Shown: positions 6,505 through 7,743 of the stretch, piece by piece
Numbering within the stretch: position 1 is the first letter of the stretch
Layout of the letters: each line of letters starts with the position of its first letter
Source of the DNA: Limnoglobus sp.
GTDB lineage: Bacteria; Planctomycetota; Planctomycetia; Gemmatales; Gemmataceae
Assembly: GCA_025353985.1 (NCBI GenBank)
Contig: JANXNT010000037.1
Location: 1 to 7,743, forward strand
Direction: 5' to 3'
DNA: 7,743 nt
Position numbers and translations under genes: made by a program
The notes under the pieces: generated by a model
Databases searched by the model: none
Seen by the model: the letters and a program-made list of their open reading frames with translations, nothing else
What the model was told of the DNA's origin: nothing

Positions 6505-6957
6505 GTGGATCCTCTGTACCCCAAACGGATCGGGCGAGGCATGACTTGGAAACCCGACGATTCTTCGTTTGGCACGGCCAAGCCGAAGAAGCCACGGCGT
6601 TGGCGGGAGAAGTTCCGCGAAGCCTTTCGTGGCATCAAGCGCGGCGTTCGCGGGCACTCTAGTTTCTACGTGCACTTCTTCGTTGCCGTGCTCGTTGTCG
6701 CGACCGCATTCGTGTTGCGCTGCGACCCGATCGAGTGGTGCTTGCTCATCGGCTGCATCGGCTTCGTGTTCACGGCGGAACTATTCAACAGCGCCATCGA
6801 AACCCTATTTCACGGCCTCGATGTGCAGAGTAAGAATCGCATTCAGGGGTGTCTCGATATCGCCGCCGGTGCGGTGCTGATGGCCGGCCTGACATCCGCC
6901 GTCGTCGGAAGCATCGTCTTCGTGCGACGCCTCGCGAGTATGAATTTGTTCAACTAA
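6505..6957 (+). CDS. dgkA: DgkA-family lipid kinase (diacylglycerol or undecaprenol kinase), altered active site
   Basis: DgkA-family enzymes are small trimeric inner-membrane kinases that phosphorylate diacylglycerol or undecaprenol with ATP, recycling lipid for phospholipid or cell-wall synthesis. The 150-residue protein has a basic N-terminal extension of about 35 residues, an amphipathic helix (FREAFRGIKRGVRG), and three membrane segments at about 54-72, 78-98 and 118-141. The family signature E92-x-x-N95-S-A-I-E99 is intact, as is DIAAGAVL (118-125). Against E. coli DgkA from memory, Glu28 corresponds to His51, Asp80 to His103 and Lys94 to Leu117. The start is GTG 6505; ATG 6541 would give 138 residues. 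It follows the LptD-like gene by 18 bp and is probably co-transcribed. Family membership is well supported; substrate and activity are open. Confidence 0.85.
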   Translation: MDPLYPKRIGRGMTWKPDDSSFGTAKPKKPRRWREKFREAFRGIKRGVRGHSSFYVHFFVAVLVVATAFVLRCDPIEWCLLIGCIGFVFTAELFNSAIETLFHGLDVQSKNRIQGCLDIAAGAVLMAGLTSAVVGSIVFVRRLASMNLFN

Positions 6958-7743
6958 TTGTCGCGGTTTGGATCGGCGGCGAGCGTGGCGGCACGCTGCT
7001 TCAGTTGCTGGATGTGCGCAGTGCGTTCGGACATCGCTTTCGCAAACACAGCGGAATGCGCGTCGTAGCGTTGCCACGCATCGTTCGCGACATTCCACGA
7101 ATCCTGTGCCAACGTCAACGCTCGCTGCTGCATTTTCTCCGCTCCTGCAAGTGAAGCCTTCTGGTAGCGTACCTGGCTGCGTTCGGCTTGCTCGTGCTTG
7201 CACACGGCGAGTAGGTACGCCGATTCGGAGAGACCGACGGAGGCAATCGAAGTGTCGGTGATCGCCTGGATCGCGGCAGGCCGCGACGTCCAGAATTCTT
7301 CGACGAGCTTTTCGGCCGCAGGCAAATCCGTCAGGCGGTTCGTCGACAATCGCGCTTTACTCAGCATGTTGTAAGTTTCATTTGCAGTCTGGCACCATTC
7401 GCGAATCAGCGTCTCGGATTGCGCGTTCACCCGAATGCGTTCGCGGGCCGTAGTCGATTGCAGTTCTCGTTCGACGAGGATTTTAATCGCTTCTCCGAAC
7501 TGCCCGCGTTGAATTTTTTCCCGTGGGGCCGGATCGACAAACTTCTCCACAAACCAGCCGCCGAAGTACAGTTGCAGTCGGGTGGCCGCTTCCTTTGCGG
7601 TCAATTCCGCCGGGGGGACGTACACCGCTAACGGGATCGGTTCGATCTTCGTCAAGCGCAGGAACAGTTGCATCGGCCCCGCCGAGCGATCGTTTCCGCC
7701 TTCTTCAGCTGGTAAGAACGACGCTAACACCCGCGTGTAACAG
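6954..7743 (-). CDS. helical protein of unknown function, 5' end beyond the window
   Basis: The reading frame stays open to the right edge (CYTRVLASFLPAEEGG is the visible beginning), so the true start probably lies outside. Internal starts at GTG 7730 and ATG 7673 are possible but have no clear ribosome binding site. About 262 residues are visible. An N-terminal part with LRLTKIEPIPLAVYVPP and FGGWFVEKF looks folded with some beta structure. From about residue 75 onward it is almost wholly alpha-helical and rich in Ala, Gln, Glu and Arg, with possible coiled-coil or helical-repeat character. No signal peptide or membrane segment is visible in this part. No family is recognised. Its stop overlaps that of the DgkA-like gene by 4 bp, tail to tail. 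Confidence 0.7.
   Translation of the reverse strand, partial: CYTRVLASFLPAEEGGNDRSAGPMQLFLRLTKIEPIPLAVYVPPAELTAKEAATRLQLYFGGWFVEKFVDPAPREKIQRGQFGEAIKILVERELQSTTARERIRVNAQSETLIREWCQTANETYNMLSKARLSTNRLTDLPAAEKLVEEFWTSRPAAIQAITDTSIASVGLSESAYLLAVCKHEQAERSQVRYQKASLAGAEKMQQRALTLAQDSWNVANDAWQRYDAHSAVFAKAMSERTAHIQQLKQRAATLAADPNRDN

Noticed and set aside
5989..6675. Minus-strand frame of 228 codons spanning the LptD 3' end and DgkA start
   Set aside because: It covers two well-supported plus-strand genes and its composition is typical of antisense GC-rich sequence.
1..7743. CRISPR array, rRNA, or insertion sequence with terminal inverted repeats
   Set aside because: No regularly spaced repeats, rRNA-like conserved segments, transposase or paired terminal repeats were seen on reading both strands.

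Overview
The window reads like part of a planctomycete chromosome, most likely from the Gemmata/Gemmataceae neighbourhood. This is inferred from the style of the proteins (tyrosine integrase with an LGNTPSVALRHY active-site box, an LptD-like outer-membrane protein, and a DgkA-like kinase with the RGHSSFYVHFF signature) and from GC-rich coding. No database search was possible. The window joins the end of an integrated element (left, about 1-1526) to what looks like ordinary chromosome (right, about 1562-7743).

Left part. A complete tyrosine recombinase (150-1526, +) is preceded by a short stretch with a triple GTAGAC repeat. Its 3' end runs into an oppositely oriented tRNA gene (1467-1561, -). 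That tRNA folds as a selenocysteine tRNA: UCA anticodon, 8-bp acceptor stem, 5-bp T stem, long variable arm and discriminator G. The last 19 codons and the TGA stop of the integrase are the antisense of the tRNA 3' half, and the TGA is exactly the complement of the UCA anticodon. This is the expected layout of an element inserted in selC, with the element lying to the left and the distal att repeat outside the window. It also implies that the host uses, or used, selenocysteine.

Middle. A minus-strand gene (1653-3509) encodes a secreted protein of about 618 residues. It carries what looks like a zinc-metalloprotease helix in which every zinc-binding and catalytic position is replaced (QQLGRYLGAIP where HExGHxxGxxH would be expected). 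A second conserved-looking domain lies near its C-terminus. A 157-bp divergent region with a good sigma-70-type promoter separates it from the next genes.

Right part. An LptD-like outer-membrane LPS-transport protein (3667-6486, +) without a single cysteine is followed after 18 bp by a small DgkA-family membrane kinase (6505-6957, +). Several residues important in E. coli DgkA are substituted in it. The pair looks like a two-gene envelope-lipid operon. It ends tail-to-tail, with a 4-bp stop-codon overlap, against a minus-strand helical protein of unknown function that continues past the right edge.
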